From Streptomyces malaysiensis subsp. samsunensis (GTDB lineage Bacteria > Actinomycetota > Actinomycetes > Streptomycetales > Streptomycetaceae): a stretch of DNA of 64,000 bases. Each line of letters opens with the position of its first letter. Within the stretch, counting starts at the first letter, position 1. The position numbers and the translations under genes are program-made. Below the pieces are notes generated by a model. It was not told the DNA's origin and ran no database searches. It worked only from the letters and a program-made list of their open reading frames with translations. Where the stretch lies: the NCBI RefSeq assembly GCF_024519315.1, contig NZ_JANIIC010000034.1, positions 1 to 64,000 on the forward strand. Reading direction: 5' to 3'. Below are positions 26,203 through 35,116 of this stretch, piece by piece.

Positions 26203-27164
26203 ACGACGTCCTCGACGTCGCGCTGCGACTGCTCGCCCTCCTGCTCGCCTTTCTCGTGCTGCCCCTGCTCGTGGGGCAGACCGAGCACAAGGTCATGGCC
26301 CATATGCAGGGCCGCCTCGGGCCGATGTACGCGGGCGGCTTCCACGGATGGGCCCAACTGGTCGCGGACGGGGTGAAGTTCGCGCAGAAGGAAGACGTCG
26401 TACCGGCCGGAGCCGATCGGCGGATCTTCCAGCTCGCGCCCGCCGTCGCGCTGCTGCCGTACCTCCTCGTCCTCGTCGCGATCCCGATCGGCCCCGCCGA
26501 GGGCGCCGTCGGCCAGGTCCTGGACGCGGGCATCTTCTTCGTGCTCGCCGTGATGGGCGTCGGGGTGCTGGGTTCGCTGATGGCGGGCTGGGCCTCGGCG
26601 AATAAGTTCTCCCTGCTCGGGGGGTTGCGTACAGCCGCCCAGCTCATGGCGTACGAGCTGCCGATGCTGCTCACCGCCGCCTCCGTGGCGATGGCGGCGG
26701 GCACGGTCTCGCTGCCGGGCATCCTCGACGCGTTCGAGTGGTGGTGGGTGCCGTGGCAGATCGTCGGCGGGGTGGTGTTCTTCACCGCCGGTCTCGCCGA
26801 GCTCCAGCGCCCGCCGTTCGACGCGCCGATCGCCGACTCCGAGATCATCTTCGGTGCGTACACCGAGTACACCGGGCTGCGGTTCGCGCTCTTCCTGCTC
26901 GCCGAGTACGCGGGCATCGTCATCCTGTGCGGGCTGACCGCCGTCCTCTTCCTCGGCGGCTGGCACGGTCCGTTCGCCGACGGCCTCGGCTGGCTGTGGA
27001 CCCTGCTGAAGACGGCCGTCCTCGCCTTCGTCGTGATCTGGCTGCGGGTCAGCTATCCGCGGCTGCGCGAGGACCAGCTCCAGCGGTTCGCCTGGACCTG
27101 CCTCATTCCGCTCTCACTGGCCCAGATCGCCCTCACCGGCGTCGTCAAGGTGGTGATCTCCTGA
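26199..27164 (+). CDS. nuoH: NADH-quinone oxidoreductase subunit H
   Basis: NuoH is the membrane subunit forming much of the quinone tunnel. It has 321 residues and about eight hydrophobic segments. Typical family elements are MAHMQGRLGPMYAGGFHGWA (matrix-side QRR/GP motif) and QLVADGVKFAQKEDVVPAGA. ELQRPPFDAPIADSEIIFGA is the E-rich loop, followed by YTEYTGLRFALFLLAEYAGI. A GTG start overlaps the nuoC stop. In a normal operon nuoD, E, F and G would lie before this gene; here nuoC runs straight into it. Confidence 0.95.
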   Translation: MNDVLDVALRLLALLLAFLVLPLLVGQTEHKVMAHMQGRLGPMYAGGFHGWAQLVADGVKFAQKEDVVPAGADRRIFQLAPAVALLPYLLVLVAIPIGPAEGAVGQVLDAGIFFVLAVMGVGVLGSLMAGWASANKFSLLGGLRTAAQLMAYELPMLLTAASVAMAAGTVSLPGILDAFEWWWVPWQIVGGVVFFTAGLAELQRPPFDAPIADSEIIFGAYTEYTGLRFALFLLAEYAGIVILCGLTAVLFLGGWHGPFADGLGWLWTLLKTAVLAFVVIWLRVSYPRLREDQLQRFAWTCLIPLSLAQIALTGVVKVVIS

Positions 27165-27877
27165 TGGGCATCCCCGGATCCGGTCTGGCCAAGGGCCTGG
27201 CCGTCACCCTCCGCACGATGACCCGGAAGTCGCACACCGCGCAGTATCCGGACGCGCAGCCCGAGCTGCCGCCCCGCACCCGCGGTGTGATCGGGCTGTT
27301 CGAGGAGAACTGCACGGTCTGCATGCTGTGCGCCCGCGAATGCCCGGACTGGTGCATCTATATCGACTCGCACAAGGAGACCGTCCCCCCGGCCGCCCCG
27401 GGCGGGCGCGAGCGCAGCCGCAATGTGCTGGACCGGTTCGCGATCGACTTCGCGCTGTGCATGTACTGCGGTATCTGCATCGAGGTGTGTCCTTTCGACG
27501 CGCTGTTCTGGTCGCCGGAGTTCGAGTACGCGGAGGAGGACATCCGCGATCTCACCCATGAGCGGGACAAGCTCCGCGAGTGGATGTGGACGGTGCCCGC
27601 GCCGCCCGCGCTCGACCCGCGCGCGGAGGAGCCCAAGGAGATCGCCGCCGCCCGTAAGGCCGCCGACAAGCTCGCCGCCGAGGCCGCCGCCGCTGCCGCG
27701 CAAGCCGCCGAGGCCGCACAGGCCGAGGCCGAGCGCGGATCCGGCGGGACCGACGCGAGCGGAACCGCGAACGAAACCGAGAACGAAACCGAGAACGAAA
27801 CCGAGAACGAAACCGAGAACGAAACCGAGAGCGGAACCGAGAGCGGAACCGCGAACGGGAACGGAGCCGCCTCGTGA
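27164..27877 (+). CDS. nuoI: NADH-quinone oxidoreductase subunit I with ENET-repeat tail
   Basis: NuoI is the ferredoxin-like subunit carrying two [4Fe-4S] clusters. The ATG at 27164 shares its A with the nuoH stop and gives 237 residues. The cluster motifs are ENCTVCMLCARECPDWCIYI and LCMYCGICIEVCPFDALFWS. After about residue 150 the sequence becomes Ala/Glu-rich and then repeats Glu-Asn-Glu-Thr from a 12-bp DNA repeat, ending SGTANGNGAAS. The cluster half is complete, so electron transfer should be possible; the tail is not part of the family fold. Confidence 0.94.
   Translation: MGIPGSGLAKGLAVTLRTMTRKSHTAQYPDAQPELPPRTRGVIGLFEENCTVCMLCARECPDWCIYIDSHKETVPPAAPGGRERSRNVLDRFAIDFALCMYCGICIEVCPFDALFWSPEFEYAEEDIRDLTHERDKLREWMWTVPAPPALDPRAEEPKEIAAARKAADKLAAEAAAAAAQAAEAAQAEAERGSGGTDASGTANETENETENETENETENETESGTESGTANGNGAAS
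27769..27850 (+). repeat. 12-bp tandem repeat inside nuoI
   Basis: The 12-base unit GAAACCGAGAAC repeats about four to five times and then changes to the related GGAACCGAGAGC. It encodes ENET/ESGT peptide units in frame. Because 12 is a multiple of three, copy number can change without breaking the gene. Confidence 0.85.
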
Positions 27878-28464
27878 GCCCTGCGGTCCACTTGGCCGCC
27901 ACCGGCCACGGGTTCCTGTCGCCGACCGGCGTCGAGATCGCCTTCCTGCTCGTGGGCATCGCGACCTTCGGCGCGGCCGTCCTCACCGTCACCACCAAGC
28001 AACTGGTGCACGCCGCCCTCTGGCTGGTGGTGGCGCTCGGCGGCCTCGCCGTGGAGTACCTCCTGCTCACGGCGGAGTTCATCGCCTGGGTGCAGGTGCT
28101 GATCTACGTCGGTTCCGTCGTCGTCCTCCTCCTCTTCGGGCTGATGCTCACCAAGGCGCCCATCGGCCGCTCCCCGGACGCCGATTCGGGCAACCGCCCG
28201 GTGGCGCTCGCCGTGGCCGTGGCCGCCGCGGGCGTCCTGGTGTGGGTGGTCGTGGACGCCTTCCGGACCACCTGGATCGAGCTGGACAAGGGCGTCCAGG
28301 GCTCCACCGCCGTCTCCGGTGAGAGCCTCTTCCGCCACTGGGTGCTGCCGTTCGAGGCGCTGTCCGTCCTCCTCCTCGCCGCGCTCGTCGGCGCGATCGT
28401 CCTGTCCCGCAAGAGCGGCCACGACAGTGGCCCGGGCGCCGGCCTCGGCAAGGAGCAGCGCTGA
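27874..28464 (+). CDS. nuoJ: NADH-quinone oxidoreductase subunit J
   Basis: NuoJ is a membrane subunit whose TM3 helix couples quinone reduction to the pumps. The GTG at 27874 overlaps nuoI by 4 bp. The 196-residue protein has about five hydrophobic segments, with the family core HAALWLVVALGGLAVEYLLL and AEFIAWVQVLIYVGSVVVLL (the YVGxxxVL helix). The C-terminus is a short charged tail. There are no abnormal features. Confidence 0.93.
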   Translation: MSPAVHLAATGHGFLSPTGVEIAFLLVGIATFGAAVLTVTTKQLVHAALWLVVALGGLAVEYLLLTAEFIAWVQVLIYVGSVVVLLLFGLMLTKAPIGRSPDADSGNRPVALAVAVAAAGVLVWVVVDAFRTTWIELDKGVQGSTAVSGESLFRHWVLPFEALSVLLLAALVGAIVLSRKSGHDSGPGAGLGKEQR

Positions 28465-28865
28465 TGCATCTCGCCTACCCCGCCGTGCTCGCCGTCCTCC
28501 TCTTCTGCACCGGGCTGTACGGCGTCCTCGCCCGCCGCAACGCGATCCTGGTGCTGATGTCGGTCGAGCTGATGCTCAACGCCGTCAACCTCAATCTCGT
28601 CGCCTTCGACGTCTGGCTCCGCGACACCCTGCACACGGGCCAGGCGCTGACCCTCTTCACCATCACCATCGCCGCCGCCGAGATCGGCATCGGCCTCGCC
28701 ATCGTCCTCCTCGTCCACCGCAACCGCGGCACCGCCGACGTCGACAAGCTCCGGGACCTGGCCGACCCCCCGTCAGCCGGCCAGGACCCGATGGACGACA
28801 GCATGGCAGCCCCCACTGACAACGACGCCGACCAGGCACGACGCGTCCGGAGGCAGACCGCGTGA
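28464..28865 (+). CDS. nuoK: NADH-quinone oxidoreductase subunit K
   Basis: NuoK is a small proton-path subunit. It has 133 residues and three membrane segments. ILVLMSVELMLNAVNLNLVA carries the conserved membrane Glu, and FTITIAAAEIGIGLAIVLLV carries the second conserved Glu; both are essential for pumping in other bacteria. The last ~40 residues are a hydrophilic extension beyond the usual ~100-residue length. Its ATG overlaps the nuoJ stop by one base. Confidence 0.95.
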   Translation: MHLAYPAVLAVLLFCTGLYGVLARRNAILVLMSVELMLNAVNLNLVAFDVWLRDTLHTGQALTLFTITIAAAEIGIGLAIVLLVHRNRGTADVDKLRDLADPPSAGQDPMDDSMAAPTDNDADQARRVRRQTA

Positions 28866-30880
28866 CGACCACGACCGCCGCCGTTCTCGTCCCCCTCCTG
28901 CCCTTCCTCGGCGCCGCCGCCGGGCTCCTGGTGGGCCGCCGCGCCCCCGGTTTCGTCCGCCCCGTCGCGGTGCTGCCCACCCTCGCCGCGGCCGCGCTCG
29001 CCGTGCTCGTCGCCGTACGCCAGGGCGGGGGAGCGGGCGGCGGCACGGCCCCGCTCACCGCCGCGACCCGGCTCGCCGACACCGGCTCGATCCCCGTCGA
29101 CCTGGCCCTGCACATCGACGGCTTCGCCGCTCTGGTCGCGGTCCTCGTCGCCGTCGTCGCGAGCTGTGTGCAGATCTACTCGACCGGCTATCTGCGGGAC
29201 GACCCCCGCTACCCCTCCTACGCCGCCCTGGTCTCCCTCTTCACCGCCGCGATGCTCCTCGTCGTCTACTCCGACGACCTGATCGTGCTGCTCGTCGGCT
29301 GGGAGATCATGGGCATCTGCTCGTACTTCCTGGTGGGCCACTACTGGGAGACCGCCGCCGCGCGCTCCGCGTCCCTCAAGGCGTTCCTGGTCACCAAGCT
29401 CGGCGACGTCCCGTTCCTGATCGGCATCTTCGCGCTCGCGGGCGACACCGGAACGTTCCGGATCAGCGAGATCCACACCCGGCTGACCTCCGAGACCGCC
29501 GGGGTGCCGCTGGACCACCCCACCCTGATCGCGCTGCTGCTGCTGGCCGGGGTCGCGGGCAAGTCCGCGCAGTTCCCGCTGCACACCTGGCTGCCGGACG
29601 CGATGGCGGGCCCCACCCCGGTCTCCGCGCTGATCCACGCGGCCACCATGGTCGCCGCGGGTGTCTTCGTCGTGGCCCGGCTGCTGCCCGTCTTCGCCTC
29701 CTCCTCCGCCGCGCTCGCCGTACTGGCCGTCATGGCGGCCGTGACGATGGTCGGCTCGGCGCTCGCCGCGCTCGCCCAGGACGACATCAAACGCGTCCTC
29801 GCCTATTCGACCGTCGGCCAACTCGGCTATATGACGGGCGCGCTGGCCGTCGACGACCGTGGCGCCGCCGTCTTCCACCTCATCACCCACGGCGCCTTCA
29901 AGGCGCTGCTCTTCCTCGGCGCCGGTGTGGTGATCCATGCCGCCGGCAGCAACTCCCTCGCCGCGATGTCCCGGATGAGCGGCCTCACCCGGCGCATCCC
30001 CGACGCCTTCTGGACGATGACGGTCGCGCTCCTCGCGCTCGCCGCCATCCCGCCCTTCGCGGGCTTCTTCTCCAAGGAGGCCGTCCTCGGCGCGGCCGAG
30101 CACGCCGCGACCGGCCACACCTCAGGCGTCCCGGCGGGCGTCGGCTGGACCGTGCTCCTCGCCGGGCTCCTCACCGCGCTGCTCACCGCCGGATACGCGG
30201 CCCGGCTGTGGCTGCTCGCCTTCCGCGGCCGGGGCGAGCCCGCCCCCGACCACGGCAAGCAGCCGGTGGCCATGAACGCCGTCCTGTGGGCGCTGTTCAT
30301 CCCCACGGCCGCCCTCGGCCTCGCCTACGGCAGGCTGCCCGACTGGTTCGACGGCGAGTCCCTCACCCCGACCCTCACCACATCCGTCCTCGGCACCGGG
30401 GCGGCCCTCATCGGCGCCCTCGTCATGTACGCCGCCTGGCGGCACAGCGCGGCGCGGGCCGCCCGTGTGCCGCTCGGCGCGGTGGCCGCCCACCCCGAGG
30501 CCGCCGACGCCGTCTCCGAGGCCGAGGCCATCGCCACCCACGAGGCGGCCTACGGCTCCATCGCGGGCGCCAGGGACCCCGCCGACCCCGGGCGGCTGCT
30601 CCTGGGCCCGCTGCACCGCCACGCGGCCGTCGGCTTCCACCTCGACGCCGTCTACAGCGCCCTGTTCGTCCGGCCCGTGCGGGCCGCCGCCCGGCTCGTC
30701 CGCTTCCTCGACCGCGAGGTCGTCGAGACGTACGTACGCGGCGCGGGCGGTGCGCCCCGGCTGCTCGGCGCGGCCGTCCGCCGCGCCCAGACCGGCAATG
30801 TGCAGACCTACCTCGGCGCGCTGCTCGCGGGCTCCCTCGTCCTGGCCGTGGCCGCCGTCCTCGTCGCAGCGGGAGCCTGA
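28862..30880 (+). CDS. nuoL: NADH-quinone oxidoreductase subunit L
   Basis: NuoL is the distal antiporter-like pump subunit. It has 672 residues and a GTG start overlapping nuoK by 4 bp. Key pumping residues are in place: VLLVGWEIMGICSYFLVGHY (TM5 Glu) and AGKSAQFPLHTWLPDAMAGP (TM7 Lys), with further conserved residues in DDIKRVLAYSTVGQLGYMTG. The C-terminal third, after about residue 480, includes the region of the lateral helix and ends in a final membrane segment. This argues that the reduced complex still pumps ions. Confidence 0.95.
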   Translation: MTTTTAAVLVPLLPFLGAAAGLLVGRRAPGFVRPVAVLPTLAAAALAVLVAVRQGGGAGGGTAPLTAATRLADTGSIPVDLALHIDGFAALVAVLVAVVASCVQIYSTGYLRDDPRYPSYAALVSLFTAAMLLVVYSDDLIVLLVGWEIMGICSYFLVGHYWETAAARSASLKAFLVTKLGDVPFLIGIFALAGDTGTFRISEIHTRLTSETAGVPLDHPTLIALLLLAGVAGKSAQFPLHTWLPDAMAGPTPVSALIHAATMVAAGVFVVARLLPVFASSSAALAVLAVMAAVTMVGSALAALAQDDIKRVLAYSTVGQLGYMTGALAVDDRGAAVFHLITHGAFKALLFLGAGVVIHAAGSNSLAAMSRMSGLTRRIPDAFWTMTVALLALAAIPPFAGFFSKEAVLGAAEHAATGHTSGVPAGVGWTVLLAGLLTALLTAGYAARLWLLAFRGRGEPAPDHGKQPVAMNAVLWALFIPTAALGLAYGRLPDWFDGESLTPTLTTSVLGTGAALIGALVMYAAWRHSAARAARVPLGAVAAHPEAADAVSEAEAIATHEAAYGSIAGARDPADPGRLLLGPLHRHAAVGFHLDAVYSALFVRPVRAAARLVRFLDREVVETYVRGAGGAPRLLGAAVRRAQTGNVQTYLGALLAGSLVLAVAAVLVAAGA

Positions 30881-30883
30881 CCC

Positions 30884-32521
30884 GTGAACCACACCGTCCA
30901 GCAACTCCTCCTCGCCGCCGCGGTCGTGCTCCCCCTGCTCGGCAGCGCCGCCGCCCTGCTCCCGGCCCCGCCCGGGCTGCGCGGCCGCGGGCCCGACCAG
31001 GCCGTGCTGCGCCACGGTGTGACCGTCACCGGAGTGGTGCTCGCCGCCGCCATCGCCCTGGCCGCCGGATTCGACCACGACCACCCGGCCAGGATGCAGG
31101 CCCAGACGGACATCGGCTGGATCCCCGCCCTGGACATCCGCGTCCACCTCGGCGTGGACGGCGTCTCGCTGCCGCTGCTGGTGCTGACCGCGCTGCTGAC
31201 CTTCCTCTGCGCGCTCTACACCTACTTCAACCGGCCCTCCGGGCCGTCCCCCAAAGCCTTCGTCGCGCTGCTGCTGCTCCTGGAGTCCGGCACCCTGGCC
31301 AGCTTCGCGGTGCTGGACCTGATGCTGTTCTTCCTGGCGTTCGAGATGGTCCTCATCCCGATGTACTTCCTCATCAACCGGTGGGGAGGCGCCGAACGGG
31401 AGCGTGCCGCCTGGCGGTTCATCCTCTACACCCTGCTCGGCTCCGTCGTCATGCTGCTCGGCCTCCTCCTCGTCGGGCTCGAGGGCGGCACCTTCGACAT
31501 GGTGGCACTCGCCACCGACAAAGGCTCCGGGCTCAGCCACACCACCCAGCTGATCGCGGCCCTCGCCATCATCGTCGGACTCGCCGTCAAGGCCCCCATG
31601 TGGCCGCTGCACAGCTGGCTGCCCGACGCCCACACCGCCGCTCCCACCGTCGGCTCGGTGCTGCTGGCGGGCGTGCTGCTCAAGATGGGCACCTACGGGC
31701 TGGTCCGCATCGTGCTGCCGATGACCCCCGAGGCGGCCCACACCTACGCGCCCTACCTCGCCGCGTTCGCCGTGGTCGGCATCATCTACGGATCCCTCGC
31801 CTGCCTCGCCCTGGCCCTCCCGTCTCCCACCACCACCCTCAACGGAGGCTTCGCGCTCTCTGAATCCACCGGCGCCAAGGGCGACCTCAAGCGCCTGATC
31901 GCCTACTCCTCCGTCGGCCATATGGGCTTCGTCCTGCTCGGCATCGCGACCCTCACCCCCACCGGGGTGAACGGCGCGCTCTTCGCCAACATCGCCCACG
32001 GCCTGATCACCGGGCTGCTCTTCTTCCTCGTCGGCGCCCTCAAGGACCGCTCCGGCACCACCGACCTCGACCAGCTCGCGGGCACCAGCGGCGCCGCCCT
32101 CTACGGCCGGGCGCCGCGCCTGGGCGGACTGCTCGCCTTCGGCGCCGTGGCCTCCCTGGGGCTGCCCGGACTCGCCGGGTTCTGGGGCGAGATGCTCGCC
32201 ATGTTCGGCGCCTTCGACCCCGCCGACGGGCTCAGCCGCCCGGCGTTCCTCACCTATATGGCGCTCGCCGGCGTCGGCACCCTGCTCACCGCCGCCTACA
32301 TGCTCGTCGTCGTACGGCGCGTCTGCATGGGCGACCAGCCGATCGAGCCCGGCACCGGGACCGGGGCCGGGCGGCCCGCCCTGGCCGACGTCCACGGCCA
32401 TGAATTCGCAGCCTGGAGCCCCCTGGTGGCCCTCACCGTCCTCGCCGGACTGTGGCCCGCGGCCCTCCTCGGCCTCACCGACCCGGCCGTGCAGCAGCTC
32501 CTCGCGGGAGGCAACCGATGA
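30884..32521 (+). CDS. nuoM: NADH-quinone oxidoreductase subunit M
   Basis: NuoM is the second antiporter-like pump subunit (545 residues). The GTG at 30884 starts 3 bp after the nuoL stop. Pumping residues are present: LFFLAFEMVLIPMYFLINRW (TM5 Glu), AVKAPMWPLHSWLPDAHTAA (TM7 Lys) and KGDLKRLIAYSSVGHMGFVL. About fourteen hydrophobic segments are seen. The stop overlaps nuoN by 4 bp. Confidence 0.95.
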   Translation: MNHTVQQLLLAAAVVLPLLGSAAALLPAPPGLRGRGPDQAVLRHGVTVTGVVLAAAIALAAGFDHDHPARMQAQTDIGWIPALDIRVHLGVDGVSLPLLVLTALLTFLCALYTYFNRPSGPSPKAFVALLLLLESGTLASFAVLDLMLFFLAFEMVLIPMYFLINRWGGAERERAAWRFILYTLLGSVVMLLGLLLVGLEGGTFDMVALATDKGSGLSHTTQLIAALAIIVGLAVKAPMWPLHSWLPDAHTAAPTVGSVLLAGVLLKMGTYGLVRIVLPMTPEAAHTYAPYLAAFAVVGIIYGSLACLALALPSPTTTLNGGFALSESTGAKGDLKRLIAYSSVGHMGFVLLGIATLTPTGVNGALFANIAHGLITGLLFFLVGALKDRSGTTDLDQLAGTSGAALYGRAPRLGGLLAFGAVASLGLPGLAGFWGEMLAMFGAFDPADGLSRPAFLTYMALAGVGTLLTAAYMLVVVRRVCMGDQPIEPGTGTGAGRPALADVHGHEFAAWSPLVALTVLAGLWPAALLGLTDPAVQQLLAGGNR

Positions 32522-34101
32522 CTGCCAACTCCTCGAGCCTCGCCACGAGCCTCGTCCAGTCCGTCGACTGGCTCGCCGTCGCACCGCCCACCATCGCGGC
32601 CCTGACCGGCCTCGCCGTCCTCGTCGCGGACCTTTTCCTGTCCGAGCGCGGAAAGCGCCTGCTGGGCTGGGGAGCGATAGCGGGACTGGCCCTGGCCTCG
32701 CTCTCCCTGCTGCCGCTGCTGGACGGCGACCGCTCCACCTTCTGCCTGACCACCGGCGCCCACGCGTGCAGCTACACGGCTGACACCTTCGCCCTCGTCA
32801 TCCAGTTCCTGGTGCTCGGCGGGGCGCTGCTCACCGCGCTGTTGTCCTTCAGCGCCCTCGACGACCTCAAACTCCCCGCGGGCGAATTCTGGTTCCTGCT
32901 GCTGTCCTCCGCGGCCGGGGCCGCCCTGCTGCCCGCGGCCCGCGATCTTGCCACCCTGGTCATCGCCCTCGAAGTGGCCTCGCTCCCGGCCTTCGCCCTC
33001 GTCGGGCTGCGCCGCGGCGACCGCCTCTCCTCCGAGGCCGCGCTGAAGTTCTTCCTCTCCTCGGTCACCGCGACCGCCGTGATGCTGCTCGGCGTCAGCT
33101 TCGTCTACGCGGCCACCGGCAGCCTCCATCTGTCCCGGATCGCCGGCGCCCTCACCCATGTCGACCCGCGGCTCGACACCCTCGCCCAGGCGGGTGTCGT
33201 GCTGACCCTGGTGGGCTTCGCGTTCAAGACCGCCGCCGTGCCCTTCCACTTCTGGGTGCCCGACACCTACGTCGGCGCGCCGGTGCCCGTCGCGGCGTAT
33301 CTGTCCGTCGTCGGCAAGGCGGTCGGGTTCTCCGGCCTCATCCTGGTGACCGTCCTCGCCTTCCCCGCGTACGCGGATGTGTGGGGCCCGGCCGTCGCCG
33401 TCCTCGCCGCCCTCACCATGACCGCGGGGAACGCCGCGGCGCTGCGCCAGCGCCCGGAGCGCGCCTTCAGCGCCGTACGGCTGCTCGCCTGGTCCTCCGT
33501 CGCCCAGGCGGGCTATCTGCTGGTCCCCATCGCCGCGGCCGGCTACGCCGACTCCGCGAAGGACGCCTCCCGCGCCATCGGCTCCACCGTCGCGTACGCC
33601 CTGACGTACGCGGCCGTGAATCTCGGTGCCTTCGCGGTGGCCGCCCTGGTGGCCCGTACCAGCCCGGCCAACCGGCTCACCGACTACCGCGGCCTGTACG
33701 CGGCCCGCCCGGCCGCCGCCCTGGCGCTCGGCTTCTTCCTGCTGTGCCTGGCCGGGCTGCCCCCGGGCATCATCGGGCTCTTCGCCAAGGTGACCGTCTT
33801 CTCGGCGGCCGTGGACGCGGGGCTGGGCTGGCTCGCGGTGGTGATGGCGCTCAACGTGGTGATGGCGCTCTACTACTACCTCCAGTGGACGGCGGTGCTC
33901 TTCCGCGCGCCCGAGCACTCCGCCGCGGCGGAGTCCGTACCCGGCGGGACGGCGGAGCCCGTGCCCGCCGCCGGGGCGGCCGTCGCCCGCCCCCGCGCCG
34001 TCCCCCTTACGGCCGCCATCGGCCTCACCGCGGTCATCGGCATCGCGCTCTCCGGCGCCCCACAGCTCGTTCTGCGGTTCGCCTCGGGCACCCTGCTCTA
34101 G
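32518..34101 (+). CDS. nuoN: NADH-quinone oxidoreductase subunit N
   Basis: NuoN is the third antiporter-like pump subunit (527 residues from the ATG at 32518). LATLVIALEVASLPAFALVG carries the TM5 Glu and FAFKTAAVPFHFWVPDTYVG the TM7 Lys. A Pro/Ala-rich loop (about 485-505) precedes the last hydrophobic segment. It closes the operon; the next gene is 150 bp downstream with its own promoter-like sequence. Confidence 0.95.
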   Translation: MTANSSSLATSLVQSVDWLAVAPPTIAALTGLAVLVADLFLSERGKRLLGWGAIAGLALASLSLLPLLDGDRSTFCLTTGAHACSYTADTFALVIQFLVLGGALLTALLSFSALDDLKLPAGEFWFLLLSSAAGAALLPAARDLATLVIALEVASLPAFALVGLRRGDRLSSEAALKFFLSSVTATAVMLLGVSFVYAATGSLHLSRIAGALTHVDPRLDTLAQAGVVLTLVGFAFKTAAVPFHFWVPDTYVGAPVPVAAYLSVVGKAVGFSGLILVTVLAFPAYADVWGPAVAVLAALTMTAGNAAALRQRPERAFSAVRLLAWSSVAQAGYLLVPIAAAGYADSAKDASRAIGSTVAYALTYAAVNLGAFAVAALVARTSPANRLTDYRGLYAARPAAALALGFFLLCLAGLPPGIIGLFAKVTVFSAAVDAGLGWLAVVMALNVVMALYYYLQWTAVLFRAPEHSAAAESVPGGTAEPVPAAGAAVARPRAVPLTAAIGLTAVIGIALSGAPQLVLRFASGTLL

Positions 34102-34147
34102 CCGCCCCCTTCCGGCGGCCGCCGCGCCCCCGCACCCGTGTGCACAA

Positions 34148-34175
34148 GGGAACTGGTGCCCTTCGCCTGGCGTTG
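34148..34175 (+). promoter_or_regulatory. SigR-like promoter upstream of htpX
   Basis: GGGAAC (34148-34153) is followed after exactly 18 bases by GTTG (34172-34175). This matches the layout of the Streptomyces thiol-oxidative-stress sigma factor SigR (GGAAT, 18 bases, GTT), apart from C in place of T at the end of the -35 element. The expected start site lies about 70 bases upstream of the htpX GTG. Confidence 0.45.
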
Positions 34176-34252
34176 ACTTTTTCAGGAGGGTCCACTGGAA
34201 GGTGGAGACACCAGGCAAAGCGTTCCCCTGCGGCACAACGGGAGGGCACACA

Positions 34253-35116
34253 GTGCACCGCCGGCACAACGGGCTCAAGACCGCCGTACTTCTCGGTGGT
34301 CTGTCCGCGCTCATCATCCTCATCGGCAGCCTCTTCGGCCGCACCGGGCTGATCATCGCGGTCATCGTCGCCCTCGGGACCAACGCGTACGCCTACTGGA
34401 ACAGTGACAAGCTCGCCCTGCGCGCCATGCGCGCCCGCCCCGTCAGCGAGTTCGAGGCACCGGGGCTGTACCGGATCGTGCGCGAGCTCTCCACGGCCGC
34501 GCGCCAGCCGATGCCCCGCCTCTACATCTCCCCGACCGACGCCCCCAACGCCTTCGCGACCGGCCGCAACCCCCGTAACGCGGCGGTCTGCTGCACCGAC
34601 GGCATTCTGCGGCTGCTGGACGAGCGCGAGCTGCGCGGGGTCATCGGCCATGAGCTCAGCCATGTCTACAACCGCGACATCCTGATCTCCTCGGTCGCGG
34701 GCGCGCTCGCCAGCGTCGTCATGTTCCTGGTGAACTTCGCCTGGCTGATCCCCATGGGCCGGTCCGACGACGACGAGGGCCCCGGCTTCCTCGGCATGCT
34801 GCTGATCATGATCCTCGGCCCGCTCGCGGCCTCCATCATCCAGCTCGCCGTGAGCCGATCCCGCGAATACGAGGCGGACGCCTCCGGAGCCCAGCTCACC
34901 GGCGACCCCCTGGCCCTCGCCAGCGCCCTGCGCAAACTGGAGGTCGGCACGAAGCAGCTTCCGCTGCCGCCCGAGCCCCGTCTGGAGACCGCCAGCCATA
35001 TGATGATCGCCCACCCGTTCGGCGGTGGCGTCGGTCTCGCCAAGCTCTTCTCGACCCACCCGCCCATGCGGGAGCGCATCGCCCGACTCGAGCAGATGGC
35101 AGGACCCCAACCGTGA
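34253..35116 (+). CDS. htpX: HtpX-like membrane zinc protease (M48)
   Basis: HtpX is a membrane-bound zinc metalloprotease for quality control of membrane proteins. The GTG at 34253 (287 residues) follows GGAGG by 7 bases. Two N-terminal membrane segments (LKTAVLLGGLSALIILIGSL, GLIIAVIVALGTNAYAYWNS) are followed by the catalytic HELSH (in VIGHELSHVYNRDILISS) and then two further segments. The third zinc ligand lies in SREYEADASGAQL. Other family features are PRLYISPTDAPNAFATGRNP and FSTHPPMRERIARLE. It is coupled by 4 bp to a YccF gene. Confidence 0.95.
   Translation: MHRRHNGLKTAVLLGGLSALIILIGSLFGRTGLIIAVIVALGTNAYAYWNSDKLALRAMRARPVSEFEAPGLYRIVRELSTAARQPMPRLYISPTDAPNAFATGRNPRNAAVCCTDGILRLLDERELRGVIGHELSHVYNRDILISSVAGALASVVMFLVNFAWLIPMGRSDDDEGPGFLGMLLIMILGPLAASIIQLAVSRSREYEADASGAQLTGDPLALASALRKLEVGTKQLPLPPEPRLETASHMMIAHPFGGGVGLAKLFSTHPPMRERIARLEQMAGPQP

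Noticed and set aside
30122..34383. Long minus-strand frames opposite nuoL, nuoM and nuoN
   Set aside because: They are Gly/Glu/Gln-rich shadows; the plus-strand membrane proteins are well conserved.
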